A stretch of 11,595 nucleotides of DNA from Rhodospirillaceae bacterium. Lineage in GTDB: Bacteria > Pseudomonadota > Alphaproteobacteria > Micavibrionales > UBA2020. The notes below the pieces were generated by a model. The model was not told the origin of the DNA. It worked only from the letters and a program-made list of their open reading frames with translations, and did no database searches. The DNA lies in NCBI GenBank assembly GCA_003524565.1, contig DQGU01000184.1, positions 1 to 11,595 of the forward strand. Direction: 5' to 3'. A program made the position numbers and the translations under genes. Within the stretch, counting starts at the first letter, position 1. Each line of letters begins with the position of its first letter. Positions 1 to 5,537 of this stretch are shown here, piece after piece.

Positions 1-82
1 AGGGGGGGATTCGAACCCCCGATAGCCTTGCGACTATTCCAGTTTTCGAGACTGGCGCATTCAACCGCTCTGCCACCTCTCC
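1..82 (-). tRNA. tRNA-Ser (anticodon CGA), 3' end cut by window edge
   Basis: Read on the minus strand, the sequence folds as a type II (long variable arm) tRNA. The acceptor 5' strand is GGAGAGG. The anticodon stem CCAGT/ACTGG encloses the loop CTCGAAA with anticodon CGA (plus-strand 46-48), which reads UCG serine codons. A variable-arm stem ATAG/CTAT and a T arm GGGGG-TTCGAAT-CCCCC follow. Only three of the seven 3' acceptor bases are inside the window, so the last acceptor bases, the discriminator and the CCA end lie beyond position 1. The long variable arm with CGA makes serine the only sensible identity. No convincing promoter was found in 83-242; a weak minus-strand TAGAGT at 116-121 is the best -10 candidate. 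Confidence 0.96.
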
Positions 83-242
83 GCAAATATGATAGGCGTG
101 GTTGATGTGGGGGGCACTCTAGCAGGTTTGGGTGATTCCGAAAAGTGCAAATTTGGCTTGTTTTTCAGGGGGCTGCGGCCTGCGTGCGGGCGGGGTGCGG
201 CTTTTGCCGTCGTGCGGGCGTCAGTCGGGGCGGCGCGCAGCT

Positions 243-902
243 TTAATCGGGGCGGTGGTTTTTGCTCGCCCATTCCTTCATCGCCGCGCGCGCGGCGGGG
301 CGGGCGCCGCTAAGGGCACGCTGGAAATAAAAACGGTTATAGGTGCCGCGCTTGAAAACCTCGGCATGTTCCAAAAGCGTTTTGACGGTCGCGGCATCGT
401 CGTTATAGGCGGCGCGGTGCAGCGGGGTATAGACGCTCAGTTCACGCTCCGCCCGCATATCGGCGTCGGCGCCGTAATCAAGCAGCAAGCGCACCGCGGC
501 AGGTTTGCCGCTTTGCGCGGCGTGGGCGAGGGGCGTTGCGCCGTCTTTGGCGGGCGCATCCACTTCCGCGCCGCGTTTGCACAGGTGGATGATGCAGGCG
601 TCATGTCCGCCCGCGGCCGCGCGGTGCAGGGGCGTCTCCCCGTTGCTGTCGCGCGCGTTCACATCCGCCCCTGCGGCAATCAAAAGCTGGAGGATGGAAA
701 AATGCCCCTGCGTGGCGGCGATGTGCAGCGGATAGCTGCCGTTTGCATCTTCGCTGCGCGCGCTGCCGATGCCGTTAAACCGTGCCATGAAATCGCGGCA
801 CAGGCGCGTATCGCCCGCGGTGATGGCGCCAAGAAAAGCCGCCCGCTCGCTTGGCGAGGGGCGGTTGAAAATCTCTCGTATGCTTTTCTTGAAATCCCGC
901 AT
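243..902 (-). CDS. Ankyrin-repeat protein (219 aa)
   Basis: The protein is made largely of ankyrin repeats, which bind other proteins; the partner cannot be read from the sequence. Four repeats are visible, at about residues 53-85, 86-118, 119-151 and 152-186, with the usual PLHxAA, GHxxxxxxLxxxGAxVNAxD and TPLHRAA signatures. The first 50 residues are a basic helical lead-in (MRDFKKSIREIF) and the last 35 are a helical cap. There is no signal peptide or membrane helix, so a cytoplasmic location is expected. The start at 902 is chosen because AAGGAAA lies about ten bases upstream and the longer open frame upstream overlaps the cytochrome gene without family support. It follows the cytochrome c gene by 44 bases, so co-transcription is likely. 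The ankyrin call is firm; the function is unknown. Confidence 0.9.
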   Translation of the reverse strand: MRDFKKSIREIFNRPSPSERAAFLGAITAGDTRLCRDFMARFNGIGSARSEDANGSYPLHIAATQGHFSILQLLIAAGADVNARDSNGETPLHRAAAGGHDACIIHLCKRGAEVDAPAKDGATPLAHAAQSGKPAAVRLLLDYGADADMRAERELSVYTPLHRAAYNDDAATVKTLLEHAEVFKRGTYNRFYFQRALSGARPAARAAMKEWASKNHRPD

Positions 903-946
903 CGGGCGTTTCCTTTTTATAGGGGCGCCCGCCGCGAAGCCGCAGC

Positions 947-1465
947 TTATTTCAGGCTTTCGAGGTATTTGACGATAGCCGCGCGGTCTTCCGTTTTTTT
1001 CATGCCGGCATAAACCATTTTGGTGCCGGCGATGGCTTTTTTCGGGTTCCACAGGAATTCGTTGATGGCTTCGCGCGTCCAGGTTTCGCCGGATTTCGCC
1101 TTCATCGCGTCGGAATAGGCGAAGCCCGCCATGTGCGCGTGCTTGCTGCCGATAATGCCGTGCAGGTTGGGGCCGACGCGGGCGGGGCCGCCAGCGTCAA
1201 ACGTATGGCAGGCGGCGCAGACTTTGGCGAGTTTTTCGCCATGCGCGATATCGGCGGCGGCCATCAAATCTTCAATCGGTTCCGGCCCTGCGGGGGGGGC
1301 TGCTGCCGCGCCTGCGCCCGCTGCCGCTTCGGCGACTTCGATGGGGAAGGCGTTTTCCTTCAGCGCCTTCGGGTGATAAACCTGCGAAGACGTAAAGCCC
1401 GCGAGCATCGCGACGATACCGGCGACGAGAAGGGCGGCGAAGAGTTTGTTGAATTCCATGTTCAT
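947..1465 (-). CDS. cycM: Membrane-anchored class I cytochrome c, CycM/c552-like (172 aa)
   Basis: This is an electron carrier that would hang on the outer face of the cytoplasmic membrane and pass electrons between the bc1 complex and a terminal oxidase. The N-terminal hydrophobic segment (residues about 7-26) lacks a clear cleavage site and probably stays as an anchor. An Ala/Pro/Gly-rich linker at about 44-64 follows, then the haem domain. The haem-attachment motif CAACH is at 83-87 and the likely axial methionine is M150 in GTKMVYAG. The size and anchor-linker-haem order match alphaproteobacterial CycM (about 180 aa). The start at 1465 is supported by AAAGG nine bases upstream; a second ATG at 1459 would be too far from it. 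gpt lies 114 bases upstream and the ankyrin gene 44 bases downstream. The family is firm; the exact CycM symbol is inferred. Confidence 0.9.
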   Translation of the reverse strand: MNMEFNKLFAALLVAGIVAMLAGFTSSQVYHPKALKENAFPIEVAEAAAGAGAAAAPPAGPEPIEDLMAAADIAHGEKLAKVCAACHTFDAGGPARVGPNLHGIIGSKHAHMAGFAYSDAMKAKSGETWTREAINEFLWNPKKAIAGTKMVYAGMKKTEDRAAIVKYLESLK

Positions 1466-1579
1466 GGCGTGGTGCCTTTTTGTTTTTCTTTGGGTCTTGT
1501 AAGCGGTTCGTAGTCTAGCGGCTTTTGGTCTTAAAATCCATATTGGCCAAGGCGCCGCGGCCTGAAAACGGGGACTGGC

Positions 1580-2089
1580 CTAGCCCTGCTTGCGCGTGGT
1601 GGCGATGGGGTCGGTCGGTTGGATGTCCACATCCCAGGGGAAGTAAATCCAAGTGTCCTGACTGACCCAAGTGACGTAGGTATCGACCAGCGGTTCGCCC
1701 GCGGGTTTGGCATAGACGGTGGCGATATGCGCGGCCGGCAGCATCTGGCGCAGCAGTTTCGCTGTATTGCCGCTATCGACGAGGTCGTCGATAACCAGCC
1801 AGCCCTCGCCGTCGCCGACCAGCTCTTTGTTGATGTCTTTCAGGATATGCACTTCGCGCTGCACCTGATCGTCATAGCTGGAAACGCCGATGGTTTCGAT
1901 GGTCTTGATTTCCAGCTCCCTCGCCACGATACCGGCGGGGATAAGGCCGCCGCGCGTGATGGCGATAATGCCGCGCCAGTTGTCGCGCTTTTCAACCAGA
2001 CGCCACGCAAGGGCTTTGCAATCGCGGTGGAACTGGTCCCACGAGACCAGAAAACGCTTCGGGGCGGTTTTGGCGGCGGCATCGGACAT
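1580..2089 (-). CDS. gpt: Xanthine-guanine phosphoribosyltransferase (169 aa)
   Basis: Gpt salvages purines by joining guanine or xanthine to PRPP, giving GMP or XMP. The type I phosphoribosyltransferase PRPP loop is plain at residues 98-109 (LVIDDLVDSGNT). The N-terminal ITRGGLIPAGIVARELEIK stretch (about 44-62) and the W-rich C-terminal hood (WVSQDTWIYFPW, 141-152) match the Gpt family. The length is slightly above the 152 aa of the E. coli enzyme. The start at 2089 is chosen because MSDAAAKTAPKRFLVSW gives the family N terminus and AAGGA lies nine bases upstream; the longer in-frame extension to 2356 would cover the promoter region and part of the divergent gene. A promoter-like TTGCTT-N16-TATAAA lies about 50 bases upstream of the start. 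The enzyme is expected to be cytoplasmic or loosely membrane-associated. Confidence 0.95.
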   Translation of the reverse strand: MSDAAAKTAPKRFLVSWDQFHRDCKALAWRLVEKRDNWRGIIAITRGGLIPAGIVARELEIKTIETIGVSSYDDQVQREVHILKDINKELVGDGEGWLVIDDLVDSGNTAKLLRQMLPAAHIATVYAKPAGEPLVDTYVTWVSQDTWIYFPWDVDIQPTDPIATTRKQG

Positions 2090-2137
2090 GAAAAGGAATC
2101 CTTCGGAAAATCCTGAAGACACGAAATTTCGCCTTAT

Positions 2138-2165
2138 TTTATACAGCCGTTTGCAGGGAAAGCAA
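2138..2165 (-). promoter_or_regulatory. Candidate sigma70-type promoter for gpt
   Basis: On the minus strand TTGCTT (plus-strand 2160-2165) is followed after 16 bases by TATAAA (2138-2143). The -10 is one base off consensus and the -35 keeps the important TTG. The predicted transcript starts near 2131 and would have a leader of about 40 bases before the gpt ATG. Confidence 0.45.
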
Positions 2166-2251
2166 AGGGGCTGGCGCGGGTTTATTTTTCGTTGTAAATC
2201 AGTACGGTGGCGGGCGATTTCGCCCTGTCCGAGTCCCGCTTTGGGTGGTTT

Positions 2252-2686
2252 ATGGTTATTGAAGTCTGGCTGCTGCCGTCTTTGCTCGCGCTCTTTATAT
2301 GGGGGCTGACGGGTTTTTTGAACAAAATCGCCCTGCGCGGCCTGCCGCCGCTGCATTTGCTGGTCTATGGCGCGGTGTTCTTTTTGCTCAGCGCGTGTGT
2401 GGTGCAGCTGTTTTACGGCGGCATCGATTTTGACGCAAAGGGCGTTGTACTGGCGCTTTGCGTGGGTGCGGCGGGCTCAATTGGCCAGCTCATGTTTCTG
2501 ATTGCGCTGCGCGACGGGCCGCTGACTTTTGTGTCGATGATTTCATCGCTTTATCCGCTGGTCTCCGCACTACTTGCCTATGTGTTTTTGTCGGAGCCGA
2601 TTTCCCCCCGTCAGGCCGCGGGCATCGCGCTTGGCATTGCTGCAATCGTTTTACTGGTGGTGGCGCGTGACAAGCAGCCTGCCTGA
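2252..2686 (+). CDS. Single-domain EamA-family (DMT) half-transporter, first of pair (144 aa)
   Basis: This is an integral membrane protein with one EamA domain of five predicted helices (about 5-23, 31-54, 63-85, 88-112, 118-137). Family marks are GLPPLHLLVY after helix 1, ALRDGPLTF before helix 4 and SSLYPLVSALLAYVFLSEP in helix 4. Most EamA transporters have two such domains in one chain of about 300 aa; here the second domain is in the next, overlapping gene. Lys and Arg are placed mainly in loops 1 and 3 and the C-terminal tail (five, against two in the N terminus and loops 2 and 4), which predicts N-out/C-in. The ATG at 2252 puts helix 1 directly at the N terminus; an upstream GTG at 2207 is possible but adds a non-conserved tail. 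The substrate is unknown. The Shine-Dalgarno sequence is poor (GGGTGG). Confidence 0.85.
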   Translation: MVIEVWLLPSLLALFIWGLTGFLNKIALRGLPPLHLLVYGAVFFLLSACVVQLFYGGIDFDAKGVVLALCVGAAGSIGQLMFLIALRDGPLTFVSMISSLYPLVSALLAYVFLSEPISPRQAAGIALGIAAIVLLVVARDKQPA

Positions 2687-3155
2687 AGATATTCCGCCCG
2701 AGGGCGTCGCCATCCTCCCGCCCGCGCCGCCGCTGGAACAGGGCGTGCCGCGCTGGCTGTGGCTCGCGCTCGGTGCGCTTTTTGCGTGGGGCTTCTGGGC
2801 TTTTCTGCCCAAACTTGCGTTGCAATCCATGCCGCCGCACAGTGTGATTTTTTACGAAGCGCTCGGCAATTTGCTGGTCGCTGTACCCGTGTTTATATAT
2901 CTGCGCGGCCGTTTGAAATGGCACGGGCGCACGGTGCCCATGGCCGCATTCATCAGCGCCATCACCGTGGGCGCGTTTTTGATGTATTTCTTCGCGCTTA
3001 AAAACGGCCCCGTGGCGACGATTGTGACGCTGACGGCGCTTTATCCTGTTGTCGTGATTTTGCTGGCGCGTGTTTTTCTCAAGGAAAAATTGAACCGCCT
3101 GCAATGGCTGGCCGTTGCGCTGGCCGTTGCCGCCGCCGTCCTGCTGGCCGGTTAA
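2667..3155 (+). CDS. Single-domain EamA-family (DMT) half-transporter, second of pair (162 aa)
   Basis: This is a second one-domain EamA protein, with a hydrophilic Pro/Glu-rich N-terminal tail (residues 1-29) and five helices (about 30-48, 57-79, 90-111, 114-137, 145-161). It has the same landmarks as its partner: SMPPHSVIFYEAL after helix 1, ALKNGPVAT before helix 4 and TALYPVVVILLARVFLKE in helix 4. Positive charges cluster in loop 2 (YLRGRLKWHGR) and loop 4 (FLKEKLNRL), eight Lys/Arg on the N-terminal side against two on the other, so N-in/C-out is predicted, opposite to its partner. The GTG start at 2667 lies 20 bases inside the upstream gene in the +1 frame, with GGTGG just before it, suggesting translational coupling. 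A frameshifted single ten-helix transporter is the main alternative. The substrate is unknown. Confidence 0.82.
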   Translation: MTSSLPEDIPPEGVAILPPAPPLEQGVPRWLWLALGALFAWGFWAFLPKLALQSMPPHSVIFYEALGNLLVAVPVFIYLRGRLKWHGRTVPMAAFISAITVGAFLMYFFALKNGPVATIVTLTALYPVVVILLARVFLKEKLNRLQWLAVALAVAAAVLLAG

Positions 3156-3188
3156 AGAAAAAGGGGAGGCCGCCGGGCGGCACTCCCC
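3156..3188 (-). terminator. Intrinsic terminator of the aldo/keto reductase gene
   Basis: A GGGGAG-GCCGC stem (3163-3173) with a three-base CGG loop pairs with GCGGC (3177-3181) and, across one bulged A, CTCCCC (3183-3188), giving eleven pairs. On the minus strand the hairpin is followed directly by TTTTTCTTT, a standard intrinsic terminator for the leftward reductase transcript. On the plus strand there is no T run after the stem, although the hairpin may also help end the EamA transcript, whose stop codon abuts it. Confidence 0.85.
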
Positions 3189-3226
3189 AAGTCTCAACGA
3201 GGTCGTATAAAAAGAACAGGCCAGCC

Positions 3227-4060
3227 TTACGCCGCCGCCATATCCCAGCGCGGCGCCCAATCGGGGTTGATAAGGCGTTTGGCGTTTTTGGTCAAAAGGC
3301 TGATGCGCTGCATTTCGTCGGCATCCAGCGTGAAGCTGAAAATGTCGAAATTGCCGCGCAGGTTTTCTTCGCTCGCGGCCTTTGGAATCGCGGCCACGCG
3401 CTCTTGCTGCACCAGCCAGCGCAGGGCGACCTGCCCGGGCGTCTTGCCGTGTTTTTCGGCGATGTCCTGCAGGGTCTGGTCGTTGCGCACATTGCCGCGC
3501 GCCAGCGGCGAATAGGCGGTCAGGAACATGTCGTGCGCGCGCACATAATCCAGCACGGGCTTTTGCGACAGGAACGGGTGGTATTCCACCTGATTGTTCA
3601 CAACAGGCGCACCCAGTTCTTCGCGCACTTCGCGCATTTGTGCGACGGTGAAGTTGGAAACACCAATCATGCGGGCAAGGCCTGCCTCATGCACTTCGCG
3701 CAGGGATTTCATCTGCTCGGCAAAGCTCACCTGCGTGACCGGCCAGTGGATAAGCAGCAAATCCACATAGCCAGCTTTCAGCTTGCGCAGGCTTTCCTCT
3801 ACCGACGGGCGGAAGAGTTTGTGTTCAAGGTTGCTCATCCATACTTTGGTGGTGAGGAAAATATCGTCGCGCTTGACGCCGCTCTGCTCGATAGCGAGGC
3901 CTACTTCGGACTCGTTTTCGTAGATTTGCGCGGTGTCGATATGGCGATAGCCGATATCAAGCGCCTTGAGCACGCCATCCACGCAGGCGGTATCTTTCAG
4001 CTGCCATGTGCCGTAGCCGAGGGCGGGAATTTTACGGTTTTGAATATCGATGTAAATCAT
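3227..4060 (-). CDS. Aldo/keto reductase, 2,5-diketo-D-gluconate reductase-like (277 aa)
   Basis: This is an NADPH-dependent cytoplasmic oxidoreductase of the AKR superfamily, reducing aldehydes or ketones. The catalytic tetrad is complete: D42 and Y47 in HIDTAQIYENE, K72 in TTKVW and H105 in LLIHWP. Other family marks are GYGTW (16-19 region), GVSNF (133-137), NNQVEYHP (155-162), AYSPLARG (182-189) and the cofactor-phosphate site IPKAAS (225-230). The length and motifs fit the DkgA/DkgB group (about 270 aa), whose natural substrates are often small dicarbonyls such as methylglyoxal; which one applies here cannot be told. The start at 4060 is supported by AGGAAAGG about seven bases upstream and by the family N terminus; the longer frame to 4132 reads through the promoter region. 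It is monocistronic, with its own terminator downstream. Confidence 0.93.
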   Translation of the reverse strand: MIYIDIQNRKIPALGYGTWQLKDTACVDGVLKALDIGYRHIDTAQIYENESEVGLAIEQSGVKRDDIFLTTKVWMSNLEHKLFRPSVEESLRKLKAGYVDLLLIHWPVTQVSFAEQMKSLREVHEAGLARMIGVSNFTVAQMREVREELGAPVVNNQVEYHPFLSQKPVLDYVRAHDMFLTAYSPLARGNVRNDQTLQDIAEKHGKTPGQVALRWLVQQERVAAIPKAASEENLRGNFDIFSFTLDADEMQRISLLTKNAKRLINPDWAPRWDMAAA

Positions 4061-4088
4061 GTCTGTGCCTTTCCTGATTTTGTCGGTG

Positions 4089-4107
4089 GCGATATGCGAT
4101 ATGTCGC
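4089..4107. repeat. GCGATAT tandem repeat with small hairpin in the reductase leader
   Basis: GCGATAT occurs twice back to back (4089-4095 and 4096-4102), and the second copy forms a short palindrome with GTCGC (GCGA-TATG-TCGC, 4096-4107). It lies about 30-45 bases upstream of the reductase start codon, in the probable leader or promoter. It could be an operator, but nothing here identifies a binding protein. Confidence 0.35.
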
Positions 4108-4151
4108 GGTGAATGTATAAATAGAACGGCACCGAGAATAATCCAGTTCCG

Positions 4152-4166
4152 TTAATTTCGGGTTAA
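4152..4166. promoter_or_regulatory. Candidate CtrA box (TTAA-N7-TTAA)
   Basis: TTAA at 4152-4155 and TTAA at 4163-4166 are separated by exactly seven bases, the full-site spacing known for the alphaproteobacterial cell-cycle regulator CtrA. It lies in the gap between the divergent reductase and the small unknown gene. A minus-strand AT-rich -10-like sequence (plus-strand 4114-4123) sits about 30 bases away on the reductase side, so the reductase is the likelier target. Only the sequence match supports this. Confidence 0.4.
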
Positions 4167-4256
4167 TCGCAGCCTTGCGTTTTTGTTCAATGTTTTAGCT
4201 GGTTTTATTGATGTTTATGGCGCCTGCTTTCGATTCCTTTTTGGGTGCGCCTTTGC

Positions 4257-4262
4257 TATAAT
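4257..4262 (+). promoter_or_regulatory. Consensus -10 element upstream of the small unknown gene
   Basis: A perfect TATAAT lies 32 bases before the ATG at 4294, which would give a leader of about 25 bases. No good -35 is present at the usual spacing (TTCCTT at 4234-4239 is the best at 17 bases), so the promoter may need an activator or rely on its AT-rich upstream flank. Confidence 0.45.
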
Positions 4263-4293
4263 CTAAATATGTTCGCTATTTTTGTGCAGCCGC

Positions 4294-4677
4294 ATGAAAC
4301 TTAAAATCCAGTACAAGGGCCGCAGTATCACGCCGCGCGATTTGGAGCGGCTGAGCAACTGTTTTGGCGAAAAAATCGACGATATGAAACTCTGTCAGGC
4401 CGTGATTTTGCGGGTGATGCAAAGCCATAACGCCCTTGCGCGCGGCGCGGTGGTGCGCGCGCTTGATACGGGCAGATGCGCAGCGGGCGAAGGCGGGCGC
4501 GATGTGCGCAAAATTATCCGCCGCGCGCGGCGCGAGCTTGGCTACACCTATACATGGCATGAACATTACGACCGCATTGTTGCGGGTTTGACGTCGTTCG
4601 AGCTGAAAGTCGCCATCGCGGGGATTTTTCGCAGCTTGCTGAATGCGCTGCGGTTTTTATTCCGTATGGCGGATTAG
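4294..4677 (+). CDS. Small basic protein of unknown function (127 aa)
   Basis: I do not recognise this protein. It is basic, with an Arg-rich helix at about 69-82 (DVRKIIRRARRELG), a short aromatic/His patch TYTWHEHYD at 85-93, and an amphipathic or weakly hydrophobic C-terminal helix at about 103-125. No signal peptide or clear membrane helix is present. The Arg-rich helix would suit nucleic-acid binding, but that is only a guess. The ATG at 4294 is preferred over a TTG four codons upstream, although no strong Shine-Dalgarno sequence precedes either. It is a real-gene candidate because a consensus -10 lies just upstream, the frame is open over its length, and it fits neatly in the gap, ending ten bases from the murI stop on the other strand. 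Confidence 0.72.
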   Translation: MKLKIQYKGRSITPRDLERLSNCFGEKIDDMKLCQAVILRVMQSHNALARGAVVRALDTGRCAAGEGGRDVRKIIRRARRELGYTYTWHEHYDRIVAGLTSFELKVAIAGIFRSLLNALRFLFRMAD

Positions 4678-4687
4678 CCTTGCAGGC

Positions 4688-5536
4688 CTACGCACGGTCG
4701 AATTCAATCGGCGCGCCCCAGAATTTTTCAATCAGGCCGAGCGCGTCCGGCGAATATCCGGTGGAAAGAAATTTGCGTTTACCGTTCATGCCGACTTTGT
4801 ATTCCGGATGGCGCTGCAGGTACGTCACCAGGGCAGCGGCGGTGGTTTCCGGCTGGTGGATAATCGGCATGCCCGCGGGCAGACATTCGGCGAAAATATC
4901 GGCAACCAGCGGGTAATGCGTGCAGCCCAGAATAACACTTTCCGGCGCGCGGCCGCCCAGCTGCGCCATCAGCGTGTTTGTATATTCGGCAACCAGCGCA
5001 TGCAGTTTTTCGCGCGGCGCGCCCGCCTCGATGGCGCCGGCCAGCGCGGGGCAGGCTTGCTGCACCACGTTGATGTCAGGGCGGCGTTTGCGGATTTCAA
5101 ACGGATATGTTTTGGTCGCCACGGTGCGGGCGGTGGCGAACACGGCGATGACGGCGCCCTGCGGCATGCCGTCGTGCAGGCGTTTTTCTTCGTACCAGTC
5201 AAGGCCGGTCGCGGCCTCGATGGTCGGCACGACGATGCTGAGCGCATTGCGCTTCACGCTGTCCTTGAGGTAAAGCGCGGGCAGCCATTGCTGCTGTATC
5301 CACCGCATCGATACGGCGGCGGCGGTATTGCAGGCGGCAATCATGACGGTGCAGCCCTCGTCAATCAAACGCTGCATGCCGTTGCAGGTCAGGTTCAGCA
5401 CGTCCAACGGCTCGCGCGTGCCGTAGGGGCTGTTGATATTGTCGCCGAAATAAACGAAGTCATGTTCTGGCAGCGCGTCAATCAACGCCCGATGAATAGT
5501 CAGCCCGCCAAACCCGCTATCGAATACGCCAATCAT
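4688..5536 (-). CDS. murI: Glutamate racemase (282 aa)
   Basis: MurI converts L-glutamate to the D-glutamate used in peptidoglycan precursors, using two cysteines as acid/base without a cofactor. Both are present: C69 in AACNTA and C205 in GCTHYPL, along with the substrate-site FDSGFGG (5-11) and YFGDNINSPYG (29-39). The length is close to the family norm (about 265-285 aa). The start at 5536 gives the family N terminus MIGVFDSGFGG, and GGAGG lies nine bases upstream inside the end of polA. Only one base separates the polA stop from this ATG, so the two are surely co-transcribed and probably coupled in translation. The longer open frame to 5746 lies wholly over polA and is not used. The enzyme is cytoplasmic. 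Confidence 0.96.
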   Translation of the reverse strand: MIGVFDSGFGGLTIHRALIDALPEHDFVYFGDNINSPYGTREPLDVLNLTCNGMQRLIDEGCTVMIAACNTAAAVSMRWIQQQWLPALYLKDSVKRNALSIVVPTIEAATGLDWYEEKRLHDGMPQGAVIAVFATARTVATKTYPFEIRKRRPDINVVQQACPALAGAIEAGAPREKLHALVAEYTNTLMAQLGGRAPESVILGCTHYPLVADIFAECLPAGMPIIHQPETTAAALVTYLQRHPEYKVGMNGKRKFLSTGYSPDALGLIEKFWGAPIEFDRA

Positions 5537-5537
5537 G

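Noticed and set aside
83..242. Promoter or terminator signals between the tRNA and the ankyrin gene
   Set aside because: Only a weak TAGAGT without a matching -35 and a CGGC-AAAA-GCCG mini-hairpin without a T run were found, too little to call either.
132..1013. A 293-codon plus-strand open frame opposite the ankyrin gene
   Set aside because: It is antisense to four well-formed ankyrin repeats and ends inside the cytochrome gene; no independent support.
1466..1579. A promoter for the cytochrome gene in the gap after gpt
   Set aside because: The palindrome TTGGCCAA and a weak TAGACT are present but not at promoter spacing. Read-through from gpt is as likely.
2207..2251. GTG at 2207 as start of the first EamA protein, and the GGGCG-ATTT-CGCCC hairpin at 2212-2225
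   Set aside because: The added 15 residues are not typical of the domain, and ATG at 2252 puts helix 1 at the N terminus. The hairpin has only five pairs and no T run, so I do not call a terminator.
3104..4120. A 338-codon plus-strand open frame opposite the aldo/keto reductase
   Set aside because: It is a shadow of the reductase gene, runs through the reductase terminator, and has no plausible start context or domain.
4675..4690. Near-palindrome spanning both convergent stop codons of the small unknown gene and murI
   Set aside because: The stem is short, with a C-C mismatch and a wobble pair, and no T run on either strand; not a convincing terminator.
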